From the NCBI RefSeq assembly GCF_041146395.1, contig NC_091002.1, forward strand, positions 1,916,501 through 1,980,500: DNA of 64,000 nt, written 5' to 3'. Below the pieces are notes generated by a model. It was not told where the DNA came from. It did not search any database and saw nothing but the letters and a program-made list of their open reading frames with translations. This DNA is from Eulemur rufifrons (Eukaryota > Chordata > Mammalia > Primates > Lemuridae). The translations under genes were made by a program, and so were the position numbers. Shown here piece by piece: positions 11,640-21,354 of the stretch (position 1 is its first letter; each line of letters starts with the position of its first letter).

Positions 11640-12070
11640 TACCGATCATCCTAATTACAGAAAAAAATTCTACAGTTACTTCCTGTATTCAACCTTTCAC
11701 TTAAAAAAAATGCAACTCCCACCCCCTTGGTTCCCAGCTCCAAGGGAAGCCACCCTGGCCAGGGGCAAGCATCGCAGCAAACCACTTAGCAAACCACAAA
11801 TTTCAGAGGCCTCGTCACATCTGCGTTTTATCAGCTTTTTCCGGATAGTATTACCCCGAGCAATTGTCTGCAGATCAGCCGACAGCTGAGACGTTCAAGC
11901 GCTGAATTACGGAGAAAGGCCGGAGATAAAGCCGAGCACATGTATCCCATCAAAGTAATGAAAGCCGCCTGCCGCCAGGCTGCCCCACCACCTCCTTCCG
12001 AGCTGCCCTGCCCCTGCAGGAAGGCTGATTAACCCTTGCAAGGCAGGGGAAGAAGAGCAAGGGTCACCCA
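11640..12070. promoter_or_regulatory. Candidate conserved non-coding element
   Basis: No repeat is recognised over 430 bases. Words seen include CTAATTAC (11651-11658), paired RUNX-like AAACCAC at 11779 and 11791, CAGCTG (11883-11888), GGAGATAAAG (about 11922-11931) and the TCF-like CATCAAAGTAATG (about 11948-11960). The combination resembles a compact enhancer; this is inference only. Confidence 0.4.
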
Positions 12071-12394
12071 ATACCCGGGCTAATCAGAGTCCCAACAATG
12101 GGAGGGGGCTGAGGAGGTGGGCCGGAAGGAACAGCTGCTGCAGAGGGCCACTCTGACCTCAGGATTAGACCTGCTGCGTTTCCTGTGAAAGGACTTTGTT
12201 GGGAATGGTGGCGGTAAGTGCAGTTTCCAACACACCCAGGAGGGAGACTGAAGGCAACTGCAAAAGGGTAAATGCATAGCGAACTGGGTGCCCACGAGGT
12301 CCCGGGGATACTGCCTGGGGGTCAGGTGATCCCAGAGGAGCGAGGGCAAGTGGTTTCCTGTGCACAAGCCTTGCCTTGCTGGGGATGCCATAGT

Positions 12395-12480
12395 TGCATG
12401 AGCTGATAACTAATGTTTATTGAGCACTTACTATGGGCCTGGCATCTTTGTTCCCCTGCTTCCTGTCGTACCCCATGGAG
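12395..12480 (-). repeat. MIR/L2 3'-end fragment
   Basis: AATGTTTATTGAGCACTTACTATGGGCCTGGCATC is the antisense 3' wording shared by MIR and L2. Too little remains to tell them apart. Confidence 0.5.
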
Positions 12481-12834
12481 CTCCCTGCCTTGCCTGCTAG
12501 TGTTCCCTAGTGAGGGGTGGGCGTCAGGATGTCCCCGGTTCCCTGCTCTCATGACTAATGACTAATGACTTTGGCATCTGTGTCCTGCCCCTCTAGTAAC
12601 CTACATGACCACTCCCCCGGCATCCATACCTCCACATGCCCGAGAGGAATCTCAGGGATGAGGGGTGTCCCCAGGCCCAACTTCTCCTGAGCTGGCCAGC
12701 ACCCCTCCAGAAGGACTGTCCATCCACAGTGCCCAGCTCTGCAAGCCCTTCCCACCAGCATGGCTTCATCCGCTTGTGTGCATTTGCCTTTCTCAGACAA
12801 GGCTAAATCAGCGCCTTGCTTTAAAAGCTACCAT

Positions 12835-13255
12835 TCCTGTTTACTGATGAGTTTGAACATCTCATTATCCTGGTTGACCATTTAGACCTCTCTTCTGCCT
12901 TTTCACAACCTTTGTCTATTTTCCTACCAGTTTGTCAATCGTTTTCTTATTGTTTGGTAAAGGGTTCCGTATATATTCTAAGCAATAACCACTTGTCAAT
13001 CTCAGTCTTTGCAAATGCAGTCCTGCGTGTTCTCTGTCTGTGGTGCCCTTCATAAATGGGAATCGCTAACTGTGATGCAGTTAAATCTGTCATTTTTCCC
13101 CCTTTTGTCTTGGCCTTTAGGGTCTTTTGGAGTAGAATCATTCCTTCCTTGTGCATAAAGACATCTTTCCATGTTTTCTTTGATTGGCTTTATTATTTTA
13201 ACATTTATATCTAGGCCTTTAGTCCATCTGGAGCCCACCTTTTGAAACACTTAAG
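12835..13255 (-). mobile_element. L1 3'-region fragment
   Basis: AGGGTTCCGTATATATTCTAAG, CTTGTCAATCTCAGTCTTTGCAAATGC, GCAGTTAAATCTGTCA, GGCTTTATTATTTTAAC and AGGCCTTTAGTCCATCTGGA line up with the antisense of the L1 ORF2 end and 3' region (TATATTCTGG, TTTGCAAATAT, AATTTATCAAT, AAGCTTTATTG, TCCATCTGGA). The copy is heavily decayed. Confidence 0.75.
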
Positions 13256-14165
13256 GACGAGATCGTCCACTTTTACTGAAGAAAGACAATTCTCTCTGAT
13301 GCAGCGTGCTGTTGGCTCAGTCAGACCTTCGGTTCCTCAGCAGGCACCTCACTCAGCTTGCTCTGGGGCCCCACCCTGCACCCCAAGTTCTCCATCGATG
13401 CCTTGGGAAGAAGAGCATCGTTTAAAGGCTCATTTCCCAGCCCCCTTCTTTCCCCACTTCCACGCCCTCAAGCTCCATGTAGGTTTGGACATCTTCTCTC
13501 TTTTGTGTAAACCACAATGAGCACAAAGGAAGGGAGGCCAAGGTGACCGAAAACAGCTCTGCAGCTGGGCCTCCTCCCGCCCTCCTCCCAGCGCGGGTGG
13601 ACCGCCAGGGATCTTTGCCCGGGCCTGTCCCCCTGCTGGCTGCGCCTTTCAGCCTGGTCCTCCCCATCTGGTCGGCCGTCTCCCGCTCAAGACGCACCGA
13701 TCTGCGCATGTATTAAAGTCACGGACACGCTCTACCTGCCGGCCTTTGTGGAGAAAAGCAGCACGGATGGACTCTGGCAAACCTTATGCAACAAACAGCA
13801 GTGATTTCTAAGGTTTGGGGTAGCTCACAAAAATCAAGAGACGTTGGCCCATCAGTCTGCAGGAAGACAGGAAATGGGGTAGCTCTGGGCTTCTAGGTAG
13901 CAGGAAGCAAGAGGAGGTTGGAACAAGTTGGTATCAGCTCTCGTCCTGCCTGGCATCACTGTGCCATGCCTGAAATTCTCAGCAGGCCCCGCTTGGGTCA
14001 CGTGCCCAGCTCGCGACCAAATGGGGTCAGACACCACGATTAACTCTCCACCAAGACCACCAAGGGAAGAGCCGGCTCCCAGAGGAAGATTCCTTGCAGC
14101 CTTTTGGCAGGCCAGACTCCACTTTATCCCAGACATGGCTTTGAGGAGTCCTAGGGACCCTGAGA
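13256..14165. other. Unique sequence, nothing recognised
   Basis: GC-rich sequence with no repeat or gene family that I can recognise. The 107- and 97-codon frames at 13852-14221 lie opposite each other and look accidental. Confidence 0.35.
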
Positions 14166-14169
14166 TGGA

Positions 14170-14465
14170 GCCCAAAGTTCCTGCCCAAGGAACTCACAGC
14201 CCAGTGGAGGAGGCTGGTTAAACGGAAAGTTCTTGAAACAGGGTAAAGAGTGCTATGATGGAAGGGGAATGGGGGAGGCGCTATTAAATCCAGGTGGGGC
14301 ATCAGAGAAGGCTTCCTGGAGGAAGCGGTACCGAGTGGAGTCTTCCCAGGACCGTGGGAGCTGGATGAGTGAAGAAGCAAGAGGAAGGTATTCTGGCAGA
14401 GGGTGCGTGAGCGAAGCCTGGCAGTCAGAAATGGATAAGCAGTTGGCATGGAAACCTTTTCTCTG
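14170..14465 (-). repeat. L2 fragment
   Basis: AAAGAGTGCTATGATGGAAGG, CATCAGAGAAGGCTTCCTGGAGGAAG and GCAAGAGGAAGGTATTCTGGCAGAGGG are the antisense of L2 wording (GGAAGCCTTCCCTGA, CTCTGCCTGGAA...). The orientation is inferred from those words. Confidence 0.65.
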
Positions 14466-14859
14466 AGGAATAGGGAGGGCTTGAATGCTCTGCACGGCCT
14501 TTGGGGTCTCTGGGGCCCACTCGGGGCTGTGAGGATGGGCTGGGGACCTAGAATGCCAGCAAGGAGGGGCCCTGCTATGTTTCCGACCTGGTTCAAGAGC
14601 TTTCTGGTGGCTGGGGAGGCCAGGGGCTCTGTCCCAGGACACTGACACGGCAGCCCCAAGAGCTGAGTCCATCACCAGGGCCAGATCCCTTGCGACTGTG
14701 TGAGGTTCTGTGTACCAGGGACAAAGACTCCAGATGGAGGCGAGCCCCTCCCTGGGACTCGAGAAAGGGTCTACGCTGCTCCATTTCGGTGGCAAAGTGT
14801 CTCAGTTCTCGTCTCGCTGCGGTTTCCACAGCGCTCATCTGAGACGCCCTAATCCAGAC

Positions 14860-14945
14860 CAACCAGGTCATGTTACAGAGGGAGAAACTGAGGCCCAGAG
14901 AGGGGAAATCTTGGCCAGAGTCGTCTTTGAGTCTCCTTCTTGAGC
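14860..14945 (-). repeat. MIR fragment
   Basis: GTTACAGAGGGAGAAACTGAGGCCCAGAGAGGGGAAATCTTGGCCAGAGTC is the antisense MIR core. Confidence 0.65.
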
Positions 14946-15029
14946 TCCCAGAGGGTCAAGGCTGTGGGGTTGATGCTCGTGTTAAAAAAAAAACAAAAAA
15001 AAAAACTTCTTAGTTTCGTTTAAAAGCCA

Positions 15030-16080
15030 TGTTCTCACCCATTCACACCCGCTAGGATGGCTAAACCAAAAAATGGAAAATAAGTGTTGGTGAGGATGTG
15101 GGGAAATCAGAACCCTTGCGTGCTGGTGGGAGTGTAAAATGGTGCACCCACGGTAAAAACAGTTCGGCGATTTCCAAAACAGTTAAATATAGAATTGCCA
15201 CGTGGCTCAGCAATTTCACTCTAGGTGTGTACCCGAGAGAAAGGACAAGGGGGAGATGTTCACACAAAACCTCGTACGTAGGCCAGGCGCGGTGGCTCAC
15301 ACCTGTAATCCTAGCACCCTGGGAGGCCGAGGCGGGTGGATCGCTCGAGGTCAGGAGTTCGAGACCAGCCTGAGCAAGAGCAAGACCCCCGTCTCTACTA
15401 AAAATAGAAAGAAATTATCTGACCAACTAAAATATATATAGAAAAAATTAGCTGGGCTTGGTGGCGCATGCCTGTAGTCCCAGCTACTCGGGAGGCTGAG
15501 GCAGGAGGATCGCTTGAGCCCAGGAGTTTGAGGTTGCTGTGAGCTAGGCTGATGCCACGGCACTCACTCTAGCCTGGGCAACAAAGCGAGATTCTGTCTC
15601 AAAAAAAAAAAAAAAAACACCTCGTACGTGAGTGTTCATGGCAGCGTCATTCACAGTCACCAAGAGATGGAAGCAAATCAGTGGCCCTCAATGCCGACTG
15701 GACAAACAAAATGTGCTGTATTAAGGTGGTGGAATGTCATTTAGATGTAAAAAGAAAGCAGCCCGATCCCCTCCTCGGTGCGGGAGGGCCCGCGAGACGC
15801 CGTGCTAATGGAAGGAGCAGACGCTGCCCGACCCGTCTGCAGGGACTGTCCCGAGTCGCAGGGGCAGCAGGCTGGCGGGGTTGCCAGGGGCTGCGGAGAG
15901 GGAGCTTGGGGAGTGGCTGGATAATAGGTGTGGGGCTGCCCTTTTGGGTGGTGGAGACGTTTTGGGACTAAACAGTGGTGACGGCTGCACAACCTGTGAC
16001 TGTACTACCTGCCACTGAGGTGTACACTCTAGAATGGGTAATTCGATGCTATGTGAGTTTTACCTCAATAAAAATAAAAC
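15030..16080 (+). mobile_element. L1 3' end, split by an Alu
   Basis: CACCCGCTAGGATGGCTA, AAGTGTTGGTGAGGATGTGG, GGGAGTGTAAAATGGTGCA, TCAGCAATTTCACTCTAGG, GTGTTCATGGCAGCGTCATTC, CAAACAAAATGTGCTGTATT, GTTGCCAGGGGCTG and GGTGTACACTCTAGAATGGG occur in the order of an L1M-type 3' end. The copy finishes with ACCTCAATAAAAATAAAA. An Alu at 15281-15617 splits it. An A-rich run (14985-15006) precedes it. Confidence 0.85.
15281..15617 (+). mobile_element. Alu, full length, lemur/strepsirrhine type
   Basis: A dimeric 7SL-derived SINE of about 337 bases. The left arm starts GGCCAGGCGCGGTGGCTCAC, with the pol III B box GTTCGAGAC at 15357-15365. The A-rich linker spans about 15405-15450, the right arm 15451-15600 and the A tail 15601-15617. 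The right arm reads GGTTGCTGTGAGCTAGGC and GCACTCACTCTAGCC, which I associate with lemur Alus. ACCTCGTACGT flanks it at 15269-15279 and 15619-15629, a clear target-site duplication inside the L1. It is much less diverged than any other repeat in the window. Confidence 0.92.
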
Positions 16081-16189
16081 CATGTTTCTTACGTCTCCAA
16101 GACTTTTGAATCACGTGCATGCATTGTGTTGCCTGAGGATGAAAGGTGGGCCCTGTTAGAGCCCTTTGGTTCTCCAGCAGCCCTGTTGC

Positions 16190-16310
16190 ACAGCCATCCT
16201 TGTTGGTGCCATGTACGGATGGGGAAACTGAGGCCCTGAATGGTAACACAGATAGCCCAAGGCCATCAGGGCAGGGTGGAGCCGGGGTTTGCACTCAGGC
16301 GGGGTCTCTG
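16190..16310 (-). repeat. MIR fragment
   Basis: GTACGGATGGGGAAACTGAGGCCCTGAATGG, ACAGATAGCCCAAGGCCATCAGG and GAGCCGGGGTTTGCACTCAGGC follow the antisense core and 5' part. Confidence 0.65.
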
Positions 16311-17514
16311 GCCCCAGAGCCCACGCGCGAAGGCCCCATAGTGAGAGTCTGGCTCTGGGTGAGGCCTCACAGCGCTCTGAGCCCGATGCCGCACTGTGGA
16401 GCAGGGGTGGTGGGGAGGGTGAGTTACTTTTTGAGGAACACCTGGGCTGCGAGGAGTTATGCCAGGGCTAGAGCCCGCCCTTCCTCACAGGTGCTTTCCT
16501 GCGCTTGGCGGGCCGGGAGACAGCATTTGGAGGCACCCTACTTCATGCCCAAGGGATGGTCCATCCCTGGTGATCACTAGTGATGCCAGGACAGGGCAGT
16601 GTCCACTCAAGGCCCAGCTCACAGTGGCTGACTCTGGAATTACCCCCCACCCCCTCCCTGCCCAGCCCCTGATGGGTGGTGGGTGGTCTGTGAATTCCTA
16701 GTAAATTCTACCAGGGCGCCGGGCAGGAGATGAACAAATGGAGGGGCCGAATCCCAAAGTGGATTTATGGGCGGAAATCTGGGGGTAAAGTAGGGGGGCT
16801 GACCACATCCACTGCTAAATCTCAATTCCAAGAGAAGCTCCATTCGTAAGTCTATGTGCTGGGAAAGTTCGCGTTAGCCACTTTGCCCTGAGTATGTCGC
16901 TAAAACCACTAATGAAATTGTACTTTGGTCAGTCAGTGTTTCTGGGGAGGGTGGGGTGCGTAATTGCTGGGCTTGCAACGTGATTTTAGACAGGGAAACC
17001 CATGTGGTCCCTGGAATGTGCAGCTTTCTTCAATACCGAATGTTGGTTTTTCCGTCTTGTGGGTACGGAGCCTTTCTTAGGCCAACACGTATGTAGCTCA
17101 CCATGAAACTGACATTGGCAGGAAAGGATGGACGAAACCCCCTGCCTGAGCACCTGTCCCCCGCCACACTCTTCCTGAGCAGCCCACGCAGATGATCACA
17201 TGAATGTGGTTATTTTTGCAGGTGGGAAACTGGGGCTCTAGGAAGTGGGGTGCCATTGCAGGGCCACAGAATATGTTGGGGTGACTAAAAAATCAGCTCA
17301 GTCTGTGAGCCTGAAAAGCGAGTTCTCTCTGCTTCACCAAGCGTTTCCAGCCAAGGGCTGTGGACCCTCAAAGAGCTGGAGGGCCCTGGGCGCTGGGTGG
17401 CAAATGCCCACCTCATCTGAGCGTTGCGAGCTGCTCAGATCGGCAGCGTGTTGCCACGTGACGGCCCTACCGCGTTCAGTCGTGTGTGGGTAACTCCCAG
17501 CCAGCAGAACCAAA
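16311..17514. other. Unique sequence with a possible MIR scrap
   Basis: 17195-17250 (TTATTTTTGCAGGTGGGAAACTGGGGCTCTAGG) may be an antisense MIR scrap. 16860-17100 is a moderately AT-rich patch with no classified element. No gene signature was seen. Confidence 0.35.
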
Positions 17515-17690
17515 GTGGTCTGAAAGGGTCCTAGACTGGGGGGAAAAATGCTGTAAAGGGCATTATTGGGACAACTGGTGAAATTTAAGACTGTAGATTA
17601 GATAATAATATGGTGCCAATGTGAAATTTACAATTTCCTGCCTTTGATAGCCACATTGAGGTTATATAAGGTGCAGAAGTACTCAGGGAC

Positions 17691-18432
17691 TGTGTCGGTC
17701 ATCTGTTACCTCTTATCACCCCAAATGTTACGTAGTGGCTTAAAACAGCAATGATTATTTCTCCTTCTTCTTCTTGACTGGGTCTCACTCTGCCACCCAG
17801 GCTGGAGTGCAGTGGCACGAAGGTAGCTCACTGCAGCCTCCAACTCCTGGGCTCAAGTGATCCTCCTGCCTCAGTTTCCTGACCAGCTGGGATTACAGGT
17901 ACATGCCACCATGTCTGGCCAATTTTTTGTAGAGATGAGGTCTCGAACTCCTGGACTCAAGCCATCCTCCCACCTTGGCCTCCCAAAGTGCTGGGATTAC
18001 AGGTGTGAGCCACCCTGCTCAGCACAATGTGCACTACTGATTTCTCACTTCTCACAATCTTGTGGGCTGGCAGGGCTCAGCTGGGCTGCTCTTCTGCTTA
18101 TGCGGTGTCCGCTGGAGTTTTCCTGGGGCTGCCTTCAGTGGGGGGCTGCCTGGGCCTCCCGCTCTCCATGTGATCTCTCCCATCCAGTAGACCAGTCTGA
18201 GCTTCTTTACATGGTGGCTGGATCTCAGGAGGGGCAAACAAAAGCTGCCAGGTCTCCTAAGACCAGCCTGGGAACTGGCACCAACACCACTTCTGCCACG
18301 TGCTATTGGTCAAAGCAAGTCATCAGCTTCCCCCAGCTTCAAGGGGTGGGAAGTAGATGCCACGTCTTAATGGCACGTGTGAAAAAGGTGGGAGGCACTG
18401 GTGGTGGCCATCTTCGCAGACAGTCTGCCACA
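17691..18432 (-). mobile_element. Solo LTR, ERVL/MaLR-like, interrupted by an Alu
   Basis: The LTR begins TGTGTCGGTCATCTG and ends GTCTGCCACA. The 5-bp target duplication is GGGAC (17686-17690) against GGGTC (18433-18437). Internal wording includes TAGTGGCTTAAAACAGCAATG, GGGCTCAGCTGGGCTGCTCTTCTG, TATTGGTCAAAGCAAGTCA and CTTCAAGGGGTGGGAAGTAG. Without the Alu it is about 480 bases. Orientation is taken from TTAAGCCACTA appearing on the minus strand. I cannot name the subfamily firmly. Confidence 0.75.
17762..18023 (-). mobile_element. Alu, older (AluJ-like), inside the LTR
   Basis: CACCCAGGCTGGAGTGCAGTGGC, CTCCTGGGCTCAAGTGATCC, GATTACAGGTACATGCCACC, TTTTTTGTAGAGATGAGG, GCCTCCCAAAGTGCTGGGATTACAGGTGTGAGCCACC is a standard antisense Alu. 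It lacks the lemur-specific right-arm wording of the copy at 15281 and is more diverged, so it is an earlier insertion. No convincing target duplication was seen. Confidence 0.88.
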
Positions 18433-18739
18433 GGGTCTGGGGGAAAGGGGCCAGATGCCTCCCGCTTACTCTCAGATCATTCCAGAAAGTTACATGTATA
18501 TGAGGAAATGACAATGCAAATGTGATAAAAGCCCTAAACATCAAATCTGGCTGAAGGGTACCATTCTCAAAGTTCTCTGAAAGTTTGAAATTATTTCAAC
18601 GTAAAAAGTTAAAAACCAGCTTCACAGCTTTCAGACGTCTGTGTTTTCTCCATTGCTAGATTCTAGACTAGTCAAAGCTATTTGTTGGCTGACATCCTGT
18701 GGGGTTCTGGGATGCTTTTTAACCTTTGAAATGGGAAGG

Positions 18740-18915
18740 GCTAATTTTGCTGAGCACTTACTATATGCTCTGAGTCTTTATGTGTGTCACCTCGGATCAC
18801 CCTCACACACTCTGAGTACTCTCTCACTATTGCCCCATTTTAAAAATTGGAAACCCAAGCAGAGGGAGATAAAGGTATTTGTTGGCAAAGCCGGGGTTTG
18901 GAGCCTGAGCCCTCG
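18740..18915 (-). repeat. MIR, long fragment
   Basis: TTGCTGAGCACTTACTATATGCTCTGAGTC, CACCTCGGATCACCCTCACAC, CTATTGCCCCATTTTAAAAATTGGAAACC match the antisense MIR from the 3' end to the core. Confidence 0.65.
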
Positions 18916-19449
18916 TCGCCACCGGTGGCTCCGCTCTGCCCGGCTGCTGCAGGCTCTGGTGGCCTCTGTGGCCAGGCTCTGTGCGTGGAAGACAGGGCCG
19001 CCGCTTCCCCGAAAGGGGCCGCTGATGCTTGCGTCACTCTGAGCAGAGGGAGGCCTCTTCCAGGGGTAACGACCTGCCGTCTTCAGGGGCTTAAATGCCA
19101 GCAAGCCGTCCTGGGCACGGCCCTGCTCAGGGTGAGCCCCTCCCCTCGGCAGCCCGAGGCTGGCCGGAGCGGAGGCCACAGCGCTGGCAGGCGTTGGTCA
19201 TCCAGACTGCAGCAGGCTTAGTATCAGCAAGAGGGAGCCAAGTTTCCCCCTGTCCTGGGGGTAGGGGGGGTCTCTTCTGAGGGGTGGCCCTTTCAGGCAA
19301 ATTCCGTTTCAGAAAAACAACATGAAGAAGCAATTTCCAACCTGGAGAAGTGGCTGGACTTCCCTTTTCTGCAGAAAGGAGCCGTGCAACCTCAGGAGCT
19401 GGGCATATTGGGGGCAATCTGCCTCACAGAAAGCCTGAAGGCCACCCAG
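18916..19449. other. GC-rich unique stretch, nothing recognised
   Basis: Frames of 96-133 codons overlap on both strands without a family match. No repeat was identified. Confidence 0.35.
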
Positions 19450-19600
19450 TCCATAGACCTAGTCCGGATTCTGGCTCCATCACTTTCATCTCTGAGCAGG
19501 GGGACTGAACCTCTCTAAGCCTCAGTTTTCTCAGCTATAAAATGGGAAGAATCATGTTCCCCAAAGGGTTGTTGGGAGAATTACATGAAATAGTAGCTTG
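19450..19600 (+). repeat. MIR
   Basis: GGATTCTGGCTCCATCAC, CTGAACCTCTCTAAGCCTCAGTTTTCTCAGCTATAAAATGGGAAGAATCATG, GGGTTGTTGGGAGAATTACATGAAA is a well-ordered sense MIR. Confidence 0.8.
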
Positions 19601-19770
19601 CAGGTTCCTGGCACTGTGGCCGTCACTTCCAGGCAGAGGAAACAGCAAGTGCAAAGGCCCTGGGGCAGAAGCAGAGAGTGTGGCAGAGAGCCAGGCCAGA
19701 GAGGCAGGCATGGGGCAGAGTGTGCAGCTGGGAAGCCGTGCTGAGCAGTCTGGTTTGTATTCCCTGTGTC
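19601..19770 (-). repeat. L2 fragment
   Basis: CTTCCAGGCAGAGGAAACAGCAAGTGCAAAGGCCCTGGGGCAGAAGC is the complement of the L2 phrase GGGCCTTTGCACTTGCTGTTCCCTCTGCCTGGAA. Confidence 0.7.
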
Positions 19771-19784
19771 GTGGGAAGTGCAGG

Positions 19785-19930
19785 AGGCAGTGTGGCCTGG
19801 TAGTTAGGAATGTGGCCCCAAGGCTAGATGGCCTGGGTTCAAATCCTAGCCCTGCCTCTCACCAGTGAGATGACCTTTGCTTAACCTTCCTGTGCCTCAG
19901 TATCCCCATTAAAAAATGGACCTGGTTGCT
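19785..19930 (+). repeat. MIR
   Basis: CAGTGTGGCCTGGTAGTTAGGAATGTGGCC, GCCTGGGTTCAAATCCTAGCCCTGCC, TGACCTTTGCTTAACCTTCCTGTGCCTCAG covers the tRNA-like 5' end through the core. Confidence 0.85.
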
Positions 19931-20004
19931 GGAGAAGAGAAAATGGGCCCAGCACAACAAGAAGGGGCCACAGGACTGATCACGGAAGGGACAGGTGAGT
20001 AAAG

Positions 20005-20130
20005 AGAAGGGCCCAGTCCCGAGGGCCAGGTCACCTGGGATCCAACCCCAGCTCCCCACTTCCTAGCGTGTTGCTGGAGCTCTCTAGGCCTCAGTGACAG
20101 TGACAACCCATCTTGCCGGGCTGCTGAGAC
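20005..20130 (+). repeat. MIR fragment
   Basis: CCAGGTCACCTGGGATCCAACCCCAGCTCC and GTTGCTGGAGCTCTCTAGGCCTCAGTGACAG preserve the 5' part and a decayed core. Confidence 0.55.
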
Positions 20131-20149
20131 AGCTAGATGAACCAACACA

Positions 20150-20260
20150 AACAGCAGTTAGACTCTTGCACCTGTGGCCACTGAGTAGCTGTGTGATCTT
20201 GCCAAGTCACTTAACCTCTCTGAGCACCAATTTCCATCAGTCACAAAGGCCTGGTAACTC
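20150..20260 (+). repeat. MIR fragment
   Basis: CCACTGAGTAGCTGTGTGATCTTGCCAAGTCACTTAACCTCTCTGAGCACC is a good sense core. Confidence 0.75.
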
Positions 20261-20439
20261 CCCTTCCCTGATTCCCAGAGCCTGGGCCAGTTCCCCAGTT
20301 CCCGGCCCACCTGCCTTCCCATGTGTGTGTAGTTTGGGGGTGGAGGCTTCCTCGCCTGCTCTCTGTCTCCCAGGCCTGCTGCCCAGAAAGTCAAACCTCT
20401 CCAATGCCAAGAACAGCAGGGCAAGTAGTGGGAAAGGGC

Positions 20440-20570
20440 CGTGTGACGGGGAGGGCATCGGACCCAGGCTCCTCCGTTCTCTTGTTGTGAAACCTCGGGC
20501 AGGAGCTTTACCCTGCCCCAGCCTCAGTCCGTGGTGGGAACGCCTGTCCCTCCAGCCGGTGTGACGGTGC
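20440..20570 (+). repeat. MIR fragment, weak
   Basis: CATCGGACCCAGGCTCC, GTGAAACCTCGGGCAGGAGC and CCCAGCCTCAGTCCGTGG fit a decayed MIR in the correct order. Confidence 0.45.
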
Positions 20571-20959
20571 TGTGGGGGCCTCTGTCCCCCTTCCCTGAAC
20601 CCTCAGCCGATCGTCCAGCCTGGGAAATTCTCTCAGCTTCCTGGGAACAACCATGGCAAGTTGGCCCCACCTGAGGAGGCTGTAGTGAGCCTTGGGCTGA
20701 GATCGTCGAAAAAAGTAGGCTTTGGACTGTTTGGGGTGCGTGGAGGGGATGGCAGGAGCTAAACTGAAAGTGGTGGGAGGGGCAAACACCTTGCTTAGTG
20801 TCTGCCTGCAGGGCCGATCAACCTGCTTCCCTCTCCTGGTCACCTGGGAGGAGGCCCTGGAGTCCCCTGAACTCTGGAAGTCGAACTGGGAGGCATGTAC
20901 CGCCAAGAAGCCTGCACGTCAGTCCAAAGCTCCTCAAGCCACACAGAGCTTAGGAGGAC

Positions 20960-21060
20960 ACAATCATGGCTTGGCCACTTACAAGCTGTGTGACCTTGAG
21001 CAAGTTCATCAGCTTCCGTTTCCTGCAACCCCAACCCTGATCTCAGTCTGTTGTCAGCCT
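20960..21060 (+). repeat. MIR fragment
   Basis: CAATCATGGCTTGGCCACTTACAAGCTGTGTGACCTTGAGCAAGTTCATCAGC is the sense core. Confidence 0.7.
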
Positions 21061-21134
21061 AGGAATAGCTATAATAACAAAATAAGGAAAAGAAAAGGAG
21101 AGAAAAGAAAAAAATTACTATTGGGATAGATGAA

Positions 21135-21345
21135 AAGAATACATCTCAGCCACGCACCAGCTACATGCCCTTAGGCAAGTTACTCAGCCTCTCTGGGCTT
21201 GGTTTCCTTACCTGTAAAATGGGCATAATATATTAATACCTACTTTTAAAGTATCACTTGTCATTACATGAGATGACACACTCGTTAAAGCACTTAGCAA
21301 ATTTCTTTGCATATGATGCTCAAAAAATAGTGGTTTTGTATTGCC
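21135..21345 (+). repeat. MIR, near full length
   Basis: CACCAGCTACATGCCCTTAGGCAAGTTACTCAGCCTCTCTGGGC, TTTCCTTACCTGTAAAATGGGCATAAT, ACATGAGATGACACACTCGTTAAAGCACTTAGCA runs through core and 3' end in order. Confidence 0.85.
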
Positions 21346-21354
21346 CATTATCTT

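Larger units (their letters stand above)
17515..18625 (+). mobile_element. L1 3' terminus, split by an LTR that carries an Alu
   Basis: The 5' part (17515-17690) reads AAAGGGCATTATTGGGACAACTGGTGAAATTT, GATTAGATAATAATATGG and AATTTCCTGCCTTTGATAG. The 3' part (18438-18620) reads GGAAAGGGGCCAGATG, TTACTCTCAGATCATTCCAGAAA and GAAAGTTTGAAATTATTTCAACGTAAAAAGTTAAAA. Both are the terminal wording of an old L1 3' UTR and are continuous once 17691-18432 is removed. Confidence 0.8.

Noticed and set aside
17857..18525. 222-codon plus-strand frame
   Set aside because: It begins in an antisense Alu and continues through an LTR into an L1 3' UTR, so it is accidental.
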